From Delphinapterus leucas (taxonomy: Eukaryota; Chordata; Mammalia; Artiodactyla; Monodontidae): a DNA stretch of 64,000 nt. Each line of letters begins with the position of its first letter. The first letter of the stretch is position 1. Where the stretch lies: the NCBI RefSeq assembly GCF_002288925.2, contig NW_022098076.1, positions 88,110,964-88,174,963 of the forward strand, in the 5' to 3' direction. Below are positions 23,985 to 36,271 of the stretch, one piece after another. The notes under the pieces were generated by a model that was not told where the DNA came from, searched no databases, and saw only the letters and a list, made by a program, of their open reading frames with translations. A program made the translations under genes and the position numbers.

Positions 23985-25070
23985 TATTACCAGATTCCTT
24001 GTTCCTGACCTTCCCTAATCAGGAAAAGCTACTGAGTGCCTCAAAGTTAACATGTCCAGGACTTCCCTGGCGGTCCAGTGATTAGGACGCTCTGCTCCCA
24101 TTGCAGGGTTGCAGGGGGCACGGGCTCGATCCCTGGTCAGGGAAGATCCCACATGCCTCGTGGCACAGCCAAAAAAATGTTAACATGTCCAGAACCAGAC
24201 TTTGGACTCTCTACCCATCCCCGCATTCAGTCTTCTCACTCAGCAATGAAACCACCACCTGCCTGGTTGTTTAAATCAAAAACTTGAACCATCCTTGATT
24301 TCTTCTTTTCTGTCCTCACCACTCCCCAACACCAAATCCATCAGCATATTCTGCCGATTCTACTTCTAAAAATTTACTTGAGATCTCAAATTGTCCATTT
24401 CTCTCCATCTTGCCCGACTGCCCTCTCATCCCAGCCCGCATCACTGCTCACCTGCACTACTCGGTAGCCTCCCACGGGGCTCCTACTTCTGCTCTCTCCT
24501 CTACAATCTTTTCTCTATGCAGTAGCTAGAGGGATCCTGCTAAAACTTAACTTTGGTAATGTCACACACCCGCTTCTTAAAACATGTCAGAGGCTTCGCT
24601 TTGCTAGTAAGGTAAAGGCCAAAAACTCTAACATGGCTGAGAAGGTCCTGTGTACCCTGCCCTGGCCTTCCTCTCCAGCATCGTTGCCCACCATTTCCCC
24701 ATACACATCCTTCAGTTCCTGCAACTCCTGCACCGAGGGCTCTATACATGTTATGTTCTCTGCTGAGGAGGACCCTCTTCTCTCCCCATCCATCCTTTCC
24801 ACAGTCTAGGTAACCCCTTCTTCCCACTTTCCCAGTCTAGGTCAGGTTATTTACTTCTATAGAAACATGGGAGGTTTTTTCCTTCTTTAGAGAACCTATT
24901 TCAAAGTTTCATATATATAAAAAAAGTTTTTCCATTCATCAGCATAATTATGTGATTGATGCCTGTCTCCTCTACTAGACCATAAGATCCTCTCTGCTTA
25001 CTGTTCACTGTTCTTTCCCCATCAGCTAGCTCAGTGTCTGGCACAAAGTAGGTGCTTAATAAAAAAAATT
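23985..25070 (+). repeat. L2 LINE 3' region (sense), interrupted by a CHR-1-like SINE
   Basis: Consecutive L2 blocks: 'agtgcctcaaagttaacatg', 'ccaaatccatcagcatattc', 'tagctagagggatcctgcta', 'gagaaggtcctgtgtaccct', and the 3' end 'ctcagtgtctggcacaaagt' with 'aggtgcttaataaa'. It ends only about 230 bp before the DIS3L2 exon at 25304. Confidence 0.75.
24046..24192 (+). repeat. CHR-1-like short SINE inside the L2
   Basis: GTTAACATGTCCAG at 24046-24059 and 24179-24192 is a perfect 14-bp duplication of the L2 target. The element starts GACTTCCCTGGCGGTCCAGT and contains CGGGCTCGATCCC in the B-box position, a one-base departure from GGTTCGA. It ends in a short A run. Confidence 0.92.
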
Positions 25071-25303
25071 GGTTGCACGCTAACTGAAGAAGTCAAGTCC
25101 TGGTAACAGTCCTCCTTGACAACAGTGTCCCCGTAAGGTGCGGGCTCTTCCCAGAGCGGGCAGACCCGGGTTCTCCACAACACATCATCTTGAGGGAGTG
25201 TGATTTCGCTCGTCTTGCTGTTGTTGCTTTTCATTTCAGCTGTCAGAATGAATAGAGCATGCTACCTGAAACTTACTTGTTTTTCTCTTCTCTCCTTATT
25301 CAG

Positions 25304-25383
25304 TTAAAGCTTGCTTTTACTCTGGACCACAAGACAGGATTGCCTCAAGGATGTCACGTCTACGAGTACCGTGACAGCAACAA
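25304..25383 (+). CDS. DIS3L2: DIS3L2 coding exon 1 of 8 in window (RNB domain)
   Basis: This 80-nt exon follows a pyrimidine-rich acceptor (CAG at 25301-25303) and is followed by a consensus GTAAGT donor at 25384. It starts in phase 0 and ends after two bases of a codon. It encodes [20 protein letters not shown] followed by EYRDSN, a conserved segment in the middle of the RNB nuclease domain of DIS3L2, roughly residues 554-580 by comparison with the human protein. The split Lys codon (AA|G) is completed at 57093. It is isolated: 31.7 kb separate it from the next exon, while an old L2 copy lies close upstream. It probably corresponds to exon 14 of the 21-exon human transcript (from memory). 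Confidence 0.95.
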
Positions 25384-25793
25384 GTAAGTCACTCTGTGGG
25401 AAAGAGTGTCAGCTCACCATGTCCTGCAGAGGTAGCACCCATAGCCTTCCTTACACTGGGCTTTCCCGACAAAGGGATTGTCAGGGAGGGAATCACACTT
25501 TTTGTGACTGTACTAGAAAATAGCTGGCACAAAAATGTTTCTCCTGTAAAATCTCTTTTGCCCTTCAATATAGGACTTGGAATACTTGTGTAGGAGCAGG
25601 TGTAATGTATTAGAAGTCTATTTCAAAGCAAAGCCTCCTTTCCAGGCTCCAGCTCCTCTAGATACTCCCCTACCCACTTCATCTCCAATCATGCACTTGC
25701 TAATTGGGTTCACGGTGTGACTTTGGCTTTTGTTGTCATTCAGTCTGACTCAACTATGTTTATGGGTTTGTTGTGATACTCCACCTTGTGAAT

Positions 25794-26085
25794 TTTTCTT
25801 TCTTTCTTTCTTTAAAAAAGGTTTTTAAATTATTAAAATATTTTTTATTGGAGTGTAGTTGACTTACAATGTTGTGTTATTTTCAGGTGTACAGTAAAGT
25901 GAATCAGTTACACATATACATATATTCACTCCTTTTTTAGATTCTTTTCCCATATAGGTCATTACAGAGTATTGAGTAGAGTTCCCTGTGCTATACAGCA
26001 GGTCCTTATTAGTTATCTGTTTTATATATAGTAGTGTGTATATGTCAATCCCGACCTCCCAGTTTATCCCTCGCCGCCCCCTTAC
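25794..26085 (-). repeat. 5'-truncated L1 3' end (antisense)
   Basis: After a (TTTC)n/T-rich stretch, the + strand reads 'ttttttattggagtgtagttg', 'aagtgaatcagttacac', 'ttgagtagagttccctgtgc' and 'gtgtatatgtcaatcccga'. This is the reverse of the 3' UTR of artiodactyl/cetacean L1s. It is a different, older subtype from the copy at 23551-23982. It lies about 400 bp downstream of an exon donor. Confidence 0.85.
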
Positions 26086-26299
26086 CTTGGGGATTTTAGA
26101 GTCAGGGTACTTCTGGGTGCTTACAGAGGTTTAAGTTGGGGCCTTATTAGAAAGGTGGCGCCTGGCATAGTTTTATACACCTCTTCTCTTCATCACGGAC
26201 TGCCTCCTTGACTGTGTATTTTTGTCTGTGGGCCAGTGAAAGTGGTGGTGAGTGAGATAAAGGGCGTGTGCCCTGATGATGACAAGGACTGATGAATGG

Positions 26300-26490
26300 T
26301 GAGGGCAGCTTACCCTTGGGCTGCTACTGTGTGTTAGGCACAGTCCAGGGACAGTACGTTTGTTATCCCACTTAATTCTCATGGTAACCTGAAGAGTTTT
26401 CTTTTATTGTTGTTGTACTTGCAGAAGCTGAGGTCTAGGGAATGTATGTAACTTGTTCAAGGTCACTTGCCACAGCTGTGTGAGGCAGTG
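26300..26490 (-). repeat. MIR SINE (antisense)
   Basis: Blocks 'tgctactgtgtgttaggcac', 'cacttaattctcatggtaac' and 'taacttgttcaaggtcac' follow MIR in reverse. Confidence 0.6.
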
Positions 26491-27604
26491 TCAGCATTAT
26501 CACATTAATTCGGGGAAGAAAATAGATGAAAGGCAATTGATGTCCCAAGTTGCTACTTTTGGAAACCTCATTGATGACAAGAATAGTCCCAACGGACTCA
26601 AGGACTAATTGTTTGAATATCCAACTGTTTAATTTTATCCAGTGGAAGGATCAAATAGGCACAGGCCAGTGGAATCATACATTACCTTCCAGAAGAGAAA
26701 CTCGCGTTTTCTTCAAGAGCTCATGCTCTGTTATGGGTGGAAGATGGGTTACTGTGTGCCTTTGTGACCAAATTTCCATTCGGATTACTTTCAAGGCATT
26801 ATTCCCCTTTGTAATTTATCTTTAGGAGGATGCTATCGTCAGCTATCGTGTACCCTCAATTCCCACCAAGTTAATCATTCAGAAAAGGTTGACCAAGCAT
26901 CTTTTAACACCATCATTCCTCCTCTTGGATGGCACTGTTTCTGGAAGACAGTTACAGGATTTCTAGGCCATTGTGTCAGAGATACAATCTCAGCTTCTGA
27001 TAATGCTTAGTTCAGTACAGAAGTAGGGCTAGACTTCTCTGGGGTCAGGACTGACGGGGACAGGTGAGCGAGTCCCTTGGTGGCAGGGGCAAGCATTGTT
27101 AGGGAGTGAGAGAATTGTAAGCGATAAGCCCTCCTTGTCAGCGCTGCCCTGAGCTCCCTGATGCTTGCTGGATGGCCGTGGATGGCAGCCCGTCACACGA
27201 CAGATTGTGGCCGCAGAAACACAGTGGTGTCAGGCTCAGGGGTGTTTACATACTCCAGTTCTGGCCTGACTCTCTGCTCTTTGGAAATAAGGTTGGCAGA
27301 GTTTTCGTTCAGTGGGAGAAGGGCACCAGCTTTAAGTTCATGTCTGAGCAGTTCAGAGGTCCGGTGACAACAACTTACGTTGTCTTTAAAACCGATCGGA
27401 GAAAATAGCCTAACTCTGTTTCTTGGCCTAATTCCCAACTCCTAGCATATTATCAGAATAAGCAATGTAGGAGATAATGTAGGAGTTGTAAGTATTGATA
27501 AACTTTGGACCAAAGACCTGTAAAAGAAAGCCTTTGTGTAGGAAGCTGGGTAGGAGCCATGGTCTCGGAAAGTGTGACTATCAGATACCCCAGTGGTGTG
27601 TCGT

Positions 27605-27625
27605 CCCCCCCCCCCCCCCCCCCCC
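27605..27625 (+). repeat. 21-C homopolymer
   Basis: Twenty-one C residues follow TCGT and precede GTTCTC. On the other strand this is G21, a strong quadruplex-forming tract. The true length is uncertain, because such runs are poorly sequenced. Confidence 0.8.
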
Positions 27626-27689
27626 GTTCTCTCTTGCTAGAGGCAGCCTTGGAGTTTATTCTCAACCCGTGGACAAGTTTTCTAACCTC

Positions 27690-27830
27690 CCGGAGCCTCA
27701 GGTTTCTTCTTCTGTTAAGAACAATGGGACTAATGATAACTCTTCTGGCATGATTGTCATGGGGATTGAACGGGAAGACATTGCCGCCGGCCTAGCACGT
27801 AGAATGCCCACAGTAAATGTTGACTGCCTC
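27690..27830 (+). repeat. MIR SINE fragment (sense)
   Basis: Blocks 'cggagcctcaggtttcttct', 'atggggattgaacg' and 'cccacagtaaatgttgac' fit the right half of MIR. Confidence 0.6.
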
Positions 27831-28249
27831 TCCTGAAAAATCGTCTCAGAAAAATCCTCATGACTTCGCTTCTATTTTCCCAGTGCCAGCAGGGCTGCAT
27901 CCGTGCACCGTGGCCGCAGCTGGCAGAGTTTTGGGTAGGGAAGAGGCTGGTGCACGGTCCTCAGACAGCCCTCAGCTGTGAGCGCTCTGTCCAAAGGCAG
28001 CCTCCCCTCCCCACTGTGAACTGTGAAGTCAAGCATGGAGAACCCCATGAGCTTGCCTGCGACTTTCTCCTCTCTCCCAGGCTCTGCCCTGTGTTCCTCT
28101 GTTTACTTTTAGGGACAGTTCCCTCGACTACCTGAATCTCAACATTGGTGTTTAGGAAATGAGGAGATTCCAGCCCAGGCCCTAAGGGGCCCATGTTGTC
28201 TCAGCCAAGTTACATGAAGGCAACGGCAGCAGAGAGATGAGGTTCTACA

Positions 28250-28420
28250 TATAAAAGAAATTAGCTGAATATTAGTTTGGTACATGTAATAATTGAAACT
28301 ACCGCTTTTATCTGGGTATTCTCTGCAGCATAATTTGTAATCATTTTCGTATTTATCCCTGCCAAATTCAGTCCATCAGCAAAGAAGTTTTTCTGAGTAA
28401 GTACTGTGGCGCTCGGTAGT
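28250..28420. promoter_or_regulatory. Candidate conserved noncoding segment
   Basis: This non-repetitive AT-rich island contains clustered TAAT-type sites and a TTTATC motif, with 'tgtaataattgaaac' and 'gcataatttgtaatcatt'. It has no family resemblance and no coding potential. The call is an inference from its texture only. Confidence 0.2.
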
Positions 28421-29029
28421 TCTCCCCAGTGGCCTTTTCCTATTAAATGGAGTAGTCCTGAAAGTAGGCACTCCGCTTTTATACTTCCTGGACTCTCGTG
28501 CCAGCTTCCTTTCCTGGAATATCCTAGTAGCCCCGATCCGTGACTCTGTGTCATCCCGTTCTTCTCCGTCAAGAAGCTCGTTTAGCCTCTGTGCTCCAGG
28601 GAGGACAGGCCCTGGGACTTGTCCATCTCTGGTGGGACTTAGACCCTGGAGGGCACGGCTCTCAGGTAAGCATTCTTAAAGCTCTGAGGTCATTAGGGGA
28701 AAGAAGCTGAGGCACCTGTTGTGCCTCAGGTTAGATTAGTAAAGCTCCTCTCCTTGAATTATTCTGCCAGCCTCCCAAACACTGTTCAAATCTGCATCTA
28801 AGAGGTGTGAGGCTCCAGCCTCCCCACCACCCTGACAGGTACTGCCAGTTGCAACCCACAGACCTGGGGGCCACCTTCTTTTTCTCTGTTGCAGAAACTT
28901 CACCTGCCTTTAATATGCATGTTAAATCCAGTGAATCCAGAACTGATTGAAAGTCATGTTTTTCCAGTTAGGGCTTGGAGGTCTCTTCAGAGAGCAAAGA
29001 ACAGGCCTAAAAGTGTGAACAAGTGATTC

Positions 29030-29165
29030 ATGAGAATTCAGTTCAACATTTATTAAGCCCCTACTCCACACAATGTATTGTGCGAGGCACTAGGGAGACA
29101 GAGATAAATGGGGCCTGGTCTGTGACCTCAAGGAGTTTGTGTAAATAGAAGAAGGCACTGCAGCA
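29030..29165 (-). repeat. L2 LINE 3'-end fragment (antisense)
   Basis: The + strand reads 'ttcaacatttattaagcccc', 'gtgcgaggcactagggagac' and 'gacctcaaggagtttgtg', the reversed 3' end of L2. Confidence 0.7.
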
Positions 29166-30654
29166 CCCTCCAGGGTGTGCTTCAGCGGTAAGAGTTGAGA
29201 GCCGTGGGAGCAGTACTGAGGCCAGTGACTGCTTCTGACTTGGGAGCAACTCTGTGGATGGTGGCACCCTGCACAGACAAGCAGCTTTGTCCACAGTACT
29301 CCCCACCGTCCTCCTCTTCACGGCCAGGACGGCCGAGCTCCTGTGCAAAATGCCCTCCCTGCCTTTAGCTCTTTCACCTCCAGCGCGTCCACTCTGCAGC
29401 CTGAGGGAGCTTTACGTGCCTTTTCATTCTGGTTGCTTTTGCGACGTTACTTTTGTCTTCGATGTTCTGCCATTTTACTACGTTACGTCTAAGAGTAGAT
29501 TCATCTGTACAGCTTAGGACTCAGTGTAGTTCTTCCCATTTTGAAATTATCTATTTTCTGTTTTATTCTCCCTAATCTGTTCTTTTGGAGCTCCTGTTAG
29601 AAACCTACCACCTTATTCTTTCTCTTTTTCCTCCTCCTTTTCTGCCAGTGCTGCATTGTGGGGCACGTCCTCAAAAATGTCTGTCAGTTTACTGGTCTCC
29701 TTATAGCTGTTTATAATCTGCTCTTGGATACCCCTTCCTGATTTGGGTGTTTAGTTTTAATTTTTAGAAGTTCCGTTGGGAGCTTTTTAAAATCAGCCCA
29801 TTATTTTTTTTTACTGTTCGTTTTTTCCTGTCCTAGTTTTTCACTATGATTTCTATTCCTTTCATCTCTTCCAGTTATTTTGATTACACTCATTTTATAG
29901 CCTCTTTCTGATTGTTCGCTTATTTCTAGTTCTAAGGGTACCAGTTCTCCCATATGTAGTCTCTATTGACTTGCCTTTATGGCGGTTCATTTTTTCACAC
30001 GGTTTGTTCTTTTTTATCAGGAGATTGTCTTAAGCAGGGATTGTGTTCACTGTGAGAGTCCCATATGCCCCCGGTTGTGGATGCATTCTTTCATTGCTTT
30101 TGCCATTATTCTGCCATGATCCTGGGAGTTCCGTAGGTCTTTTGCCAGTTTGGTGTTAACCTCTTGGCTTAGGATTCCCAGAACCCGGGTAGTGTGCATT
30201 CAGCCTCGACACACACATGCGGTACAGGCTTGGGATCCCATCCCACAAAGGAGCGCCTCCCCTCCGCGCCATATACAGACATTCCTCTGGGCTGTGAGAA
30301 AGGTCTTCCTGGTCCCTGTTCAAAGACCAGCAGCCCTTCCTGGATCCTGGCTTTCTGCAGGGCTCTCAGCTCCAGTTCCCGGCCAGGTCTTCTCCCTCCT
30401 GTGGGCATGAAAACCTTAACTCCTATAACTGTATCAAGGTCTCATACCCCCGGCCCTCCTTTGCTATGGTAATGATTATGGCTTTGACTTAGTTTCCTTC
30501 CCTTCTTTCTTTAATGCTCAGTCCTAGATTATTCTTTTGGTATATCTTATCCATCTTTCCTTTGTGTTTGTGTTGGGAAAAAGGTCCACATCAGTTCAGT
30601 TTACCATCTTGTCAGAACCAGAAGTCTAAATAAACTTTTGAAAATGTGAGTCTG

Positions 30655-30785
30655 ATTACTCATTCATTCAACAAGCATACAGAGAGTTTCTGCTGGGTAC
30701 CAGTACAGAACTAGTCACTGAGGCTGCAGAGCTGAATAAACACTCACGTGGCCCTCAGGGGCTCATAGGCTAGAGGAAGGGACTG
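30655..30785 (-). repeat. L2 LINE 3'-end fragment (antisense)
   Basis: Blocks 'cattcattcaacaagcatac', 'tcactgaggctgcagagctg' and 'ggccctcaggggctcatagg' follow L2 in reverse. Confidence 0.65.
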
Positions 30786-30829
30786 GGCACCCATCACCAG
30801 AAGACAGCTCTGTGATTAGACGCTTACCT

Positions 30830-31240
30830 GCTCCAGCGTACCCCACATTCCATCCTGCCAGACCATCTTGAGTCTGCCGCATGCAAGGTGTCTCTGTGTG
30901 ACCGTGCCATGCCCCGTTTCTAGAACACCGCTGTTCCTCACCGCCCGCTCACACCCATCTGGGTAATCTCTACTTCTCCTTCCACTCTCAGCCAAGTATT
31001 ACTTCTTCTGGGAAGCCATTCCAACCCCCGACAACCATCACGAAAGGCTGAGGCATGAGTGCCTTCTCCGCAGTCCTCTGCCACACCTGTCCGCTTCTGC
31101 TTCTGCTTCAGCACTCATCACAGTGCACTTCAGGCACTGGTTTACTTGTCTCCTCCTTCCTCTACGCTGAGTCCTTTTAAGGTCAAGGCCTTGTTTTGTT
31201 TATTATTTCAGTACCCCTAGTGCCTAGCCCAGGGGTTGGG
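30830..31240 (+). repeat. L2 LINE 3' region (sense)
   Basis: Blocks 'gccaagtattacttcttctg', 'ggaagccattccaaccc' and 'gtcaaggccttgttttgttt', then 'cccctagtgcctagccc', match the L2 3' region in order. It lies next to an antisense L2 end, so two separate L2 insertions are likely. Confidence 0.75.
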
Positions 31241-31579
31241 GGACCTAATTGAATCCTTTTAGAGAGGGAACCTGGCTACGCAGCCTTTGTCTTTCCAACC
31301 TTTGTCTTTTCATTTTTTGTGGGATTATCATGAGGATTAAATTATACATGACATGAGGGAAAACGGTCTCCTTGGATGGTTTATACATTCTGAAGAACTA
31401 ACACATAGAAGAAAGAGACTGCAAACATTTGATTTAATTCTGCAAATATAGTAGTAATTGCAGTTATTTACATTTTTTGCCTGATAGGAGGGCATAGTAG
31501 TCATTATAAAGAGCATTAAATACGCCAAGCGGACTTTCAGAAGCTGAGTACAATTGTTGACGACCTGTAGAGTCTCTGA

Positions 31580-31850
31580 TCCATGTAGCATAATAGTGAT
31601 AGGAGCTACCACCTCCTGAGTGCCCACAACTCACCAGCACTGGGCTAGGGGCTTACCCAAGTTATTTCTAGTTTCAAAACCATTCAAGACAGATCTTATC
31701 TTTATATTTTTACAGATTTCAAAAAAGTCAAGGAGGTTATATTATTTTCACAGTTTTACAGATTAAATAAAATAAAAACAAAACAAGGCTGAGAGTCAGA
31801 GAGGTTAGCCTGCCCTAGGTCGCACCATGGTCAAGAGCAGAGCCTGAATT
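31580..31850 (-). repeat. MIR SINE (antisense), diverged
   Basis: Blocks 'cagcactgggctaggggctt', 'tttttacagatt', 'gagagtcagagaggttag' and 'agagcagagcctgaatt' fit MIR in reverse, with internal insertions. Confidence 0.5.
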
Positions 31851-34800
31851 TTCCTCTAGTTCTAGCAGATTCCAAAGCCCATTCTGGCCTGCCCCTGTGA
31901 AGGAGAGGGATGGGGAAAGGGGGCTGGGCAGGCAGAGTGTCAGCCCACGGTGCTGTTCTCAGGTCCCACAGGGGCGGGCCTGCCTCAGGACCCCTGCCGT
32001 GCCCAGTCACCCCTGGGCACAGGGATCCGGAGGGCCAGGGCCGTCTTCCTGGACAGGGCTTCTTGTGGGCAGCCACAGCCCACCCCTTGCCCTGCACAGA
32101 TCCATTTCTCCGCTCGTGTGGGGAGCATCTTCTCTGTGGCTCCCGTGGCCTCTGTTCCCGAGGAAGAGCTTAGAAAGGACATGTTAATGGGACAGACTAC
32201 CACCTCTGCTGCCCATTCAGAATTCTTCTCACCTTCAGCCAGCACCTCAGCAGGTCTTGGCAGCTTAGCTGGTGGTGTGACTCAAAACTTCACTGGGAGG
32301 CTCTGAGCCCTTGGTTGTCATATCCTTCTCAGGACAGGGTTGAAACATATGTCCATGCGTCTGTTCACAGTCGGGCAAGGGAGCACCAGGAGAGTCCCTC
32401 CCCACCATGATGCGACTCCTCCTCTCATCTGCTGACCCCTGGATACACAGCGGGAAGAATCCCGGCAGTAGCATCACTTGTAGTTCAGAGGGACCCTTGT
32501 TGTGTTACCCCTGGCCTGAGCTACCTTGGGTTCCATCACCCCCATAGGCGTTAATGAGCCCAGCTCTGTGACTGCCTCTTCTGCTGTCCTTGGTGGCCCG
32601 CAAATCTCCTACCAATCTCCTTAGCAATGCTGGTGTTCCTCTCACCAGCACACTTCTGATGATCCTGGTGAAGGGGGTGTCCTGTGGGCCCCCCCCACAG
32701 TCCATAGGCCTCCACTAGGTCTTCTGGACTCAGCCTGTTTCTTCCTTCCCCAGCTGTCTGCCAGGGCAGCTCACGCCCTTCCACTTTGCTCAGCCTTAGC
32801 TGTCACTGCCTGCAGGCCTCTAAGGACCACTCCAGCAGCGAGTTTGCCCCATCCCCTAGGGTCTTTGAAAGGGTGCTGAATCCCACATCCCAAGAAAATT
32901 CGCCCAAAACAGTGAATTCTTGCTCATCTCATCTCCTGGCCCCTTTGATGAAGGCCCTCAAATCCTGCTAGCTCATCCTTCCCACTCTTGGTATATAATC
33001 TCTTTCTGCCTTATCAGGCCCAGCACATCCCCAGCCCCATTTCCCTGACATTTAAACCTAGTTACAGGCCTTGAAGCCCCAGAAATGAGGTGGGGGATGC
33101 AGGGTGGGCCCCCTGCATGTCTTACAGCACAGGGTGTCACTAGCCTTCCGCAGGGAGTGTGGCCACCTTTCTGTAAGCTGCCTCTGTAAGAGGCCCTCTG
33201 GCTCTCCGGCTTAGCCTGCAGCTGCTGGCTGAGGGCCCTCAGCCTGTCACCGTCTCCCTGCTGGGCACCGTGTGCCTCACTTCATGGTCCTGGTAGACAC
33301 TGCACCACCCGGGCTCTCAAATGCTTGAATCAACACGGTCGAGCAAAGGCTTTTTCCCAGGTCACCACTGGTGAGTCTTTGAGCAGCTGGGCCACTGCTT
33401 TGTGCCAGGGATTCTCCATGCCCCACATTCGACTCAGAAGAGTGTCGTCTCTGCCCGCTGGGTAGTAAGCAAGCCAGACCCCAAACTCCATCTCTTTGCC
33501 TCTCTCTCAGACCCACTCCAGTACCACTGTGTTAACACATCAGGTCTGCTGAGAAGCAGATGCCAGGACAGGATTAGAAGGGGAGAGAAGAGGAGAAGGC
33601 AGGAAGAGAGTCTTCAGATCTTGACACAAGCTCAGCCCCTGTGGAGGAGGGCATAGGAGGAGGACTGGGTAGGAAGAGTCTTGGGCTGCAGCCCAGTTTT
33701 AAGAAGGTTCAGCCAGACTGATGGGAAGTCCTGGAACCAAAGTCACCTGCTGGAGAAGCCTCACATCCTGCAGGTCCTTCGAGTGCTTAGTCACCGGCTG
33801 GGAGCAGCCCTCGGGAAGTGTGGCCTTGGTGTCAGTGCAGTGGTGGGTCAGGGGCTGCGGCTGGGCCACCAGGCCGTTTATGCTCCCGTGGCAGGAGAGC
33901 TGAGAGGCGCCTTTTCGTGGCCACCGCACTCAGGCAGGAGAAAGAGCAGGGCTCCTGGATAAAGCCCTGCATCTAATTCGTTTCCTCCTCTGCTTGGTTC
34001 GTGTCCTCTTCCTTCACCTAAATAAGCAGATGGAATATTTCCCAGCAGCCCTGACAACTTCAGACCAACACTTAACACTTCCCAGTGTTCCCAGTACTTT
34101 GGAAATGACACTGTGTGCCTGCACCTCGGACCTGATGCCAGTTCCTCAGGCTAAGGAGTGGTGTTACCTGAGAGCCTCCAGACCTCCCGCTGACACTGCC
34201 AGGTTAGAATGAAGAATGCCTTCCTTGTTCCTGGTGAAGCCCTTGGTTAGGAGAAAGGAGAGCTGGAAATCAAGGGGGAGGAGGAGGGCTTTTGGGGAAA
34301 TTGGAGGCAACTCAGCCAGAGGAAGGTGCCAGAAGTGACCTCATGGGAGCAAGCCGGCGGCTGCAGTGGGCGTCTTGGAGTCGGCCGCTTGTGCTGCAGG
34401 TGGGAGCTCACTGTTTTCCACCGCAGCCTTCAGTGTCGGGCTTTGGTGTGATGCAGGCATGACTCCTGCTTAAGCTGCTGGAATCAAGACGGTGATCAGT
34501 GAGGGATGCGCTTCTCCACTTCCACACCGTGCAGAGAGATGGTGGGGGGCTCCTGTTCCCTCCCACCACCTCACTCCGTGCAGCAACAATAATGGTATCC
34601 TGGGTGCCAAAATGCAGTGTTTCATTTGACCTGAGTTTTCCCTATAGGAAGGGAAGGGGGTGAGTATGAACACTCCCACTTATAGAAAGGGAGGCCAGTT
34701 CCCCTAGTGGTGCCCTGGCCCACCCAGCTCAAGCTGTAAACCAGAGGTAGAGCCAGCAGGCTTCTCCCTGGAATACTGCCTCAGCCATGTGATACACGGC

Positions 34801-36271
34801 AGGGGTGGGACCTGGAACAGCTACGGAGTGATGCTGAACTTGCCTGTGGGTCCTGGGCAGGGAGGGCAGCAAGGCCTGGGTCAGCGAGACTGCCTTCTGT
34901 GTAGCTTACATTACCATTGGGTTACAGTCACCCAGTCTCCCACAAATGTAATGCACCCCACAGGTGGCCAGGGCAGGGAAGCTCTTACTCAGCTGTGTTG
35001 AGTCAGCACCCTTCCCTACGTCTTGGGAGAATGGGGGGGTGGGGTGCGGTGGAGCCTGAAGCCATGCTGTAAAGCACTGAATTGTCTCATCAGAGGTTTC
35101 CTATGCTGCTGGGGCAGGGTGCTCAGCCCCTGATAGAAATTGCTAGCCCCTCAGCTCCTGCCGGCATTCTAAGGGCAGAACTGATCAGAGTGAGGAAATG
35201 TGGAAGCCAGAGGCAGTGGGGAGATTATACTGGACAGAGGCCAGATGCAGACACATCATGCACACTGGTCCGTGTCTCAGCACGTAGTGTGACTTAATAT
35301 CCACTCCACTCTTTTCTTCCATAGTCCACAAGCTGGAAAATAGATTCTTACATAAACTCACTTTGTGAAACTTATTTTTGAACTATGACATGCATAGAGA
35401 AAAGTGCACAAGTCATGTGCATCTAGTTCAAAGAGTATTAGCAAACAAACACACCCATGTAACTCTCACCCACATCAAGAAATAGAACATTTCGGCACCC
35501 CAGGAGCTTCCAGCGTACCCCTCTCCTCCAGAAAGGAATCCACCATCATTGCTTCTGACACTACAGATTCGTTTTGCCTGGCTTTGAACTTCATATAAAC
35601 GGAATCATTCAGTGGCTTCTCTTTTGTGTCTGACTTTCTTCTTTCAGCGTTGTTTTTGAGAATTCATCGTTGTTGCTGCATATAGTCCTAATTCATTCAT
35701 TTTGATTGCTATAAGTCTTCCTTTGTATGAATACATTGTAATTTATCCAGTCTGCATTAATTCAGTCAACATTTGAGTTGTTTCCAATTTGAGGTTGTTA
35801 TAAATAATTCTGCTTATACGTGTCTTTTGGTGCACACATGCACATATCTCTTTTGAGTGTATACCTAGGAGTGAAACTACTAACTCAGAGAAAATACCCA
35901 CTTTAGTGGATACTGCCAAATGATTTCCCTAAGTGGTTGTACCAGTTTAACACTCCTGCCAGCAACATACGAGATTTCATATATTTATTGGCCGTTCAGT
36001 AGAATGCCTTTTCAAATTCTGTGCCCATCATTCTTCTAGGTTTTCCGTTTTTCTTGTTGACTTATAGTTCACTCTATTCTGGGTGTGAGTCCTTTGTTGG
36101 TTATACATGTTGCAGATACCTTCTACTCAGTAGCTTGCCTTTTTACTCTCTTTGGTGGTGTTTAAATGAACAGAAATTCTTCATTTCAATGTAGTTCAGT
36201 GTATCGGGTTTTTTCTTTATGGTTAATTCTTCTTATATCCCATTTAAGAAAACTATATAAACATCATGAAG

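Larger units (their letters stand above)
1..25303 (+). other. DIS3L2: DIS3L2 intron, 3' part (upstream intron, incomplete)
   Basis: This stretch ends in a pyrimidine-rich tract and CAG at 25301-25303, just before the first exon in the window. It holds CHR SINEs, L1, L2 and MIR copies listed separately. I recognise nothing specific in 1-545, 788-1640, 1840-2660, 6170-6930, 7330-8860, 10660-11390, 14000-18367 and 18740-20290. These read as unique, non-coding intron sequence with many chance reading frames but no exon-like conserved peptide. Confidence 0.9.

Noticed and set aside
1..25303. An additional upstream DIS3L2 exon inside the window
   Set aside because: I looked for the segment expected before the 25304 exon (ending near an LRLDQ-like peptide with a GT donor) and found no match. 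It most likely lies left of position 1.
31900..32310. Overlapping GC-rich open frames on both strands
   Set aside because: They are compositionally biased, with no recognisable domain, and match in all frames what chance gives in GC-rich intron.
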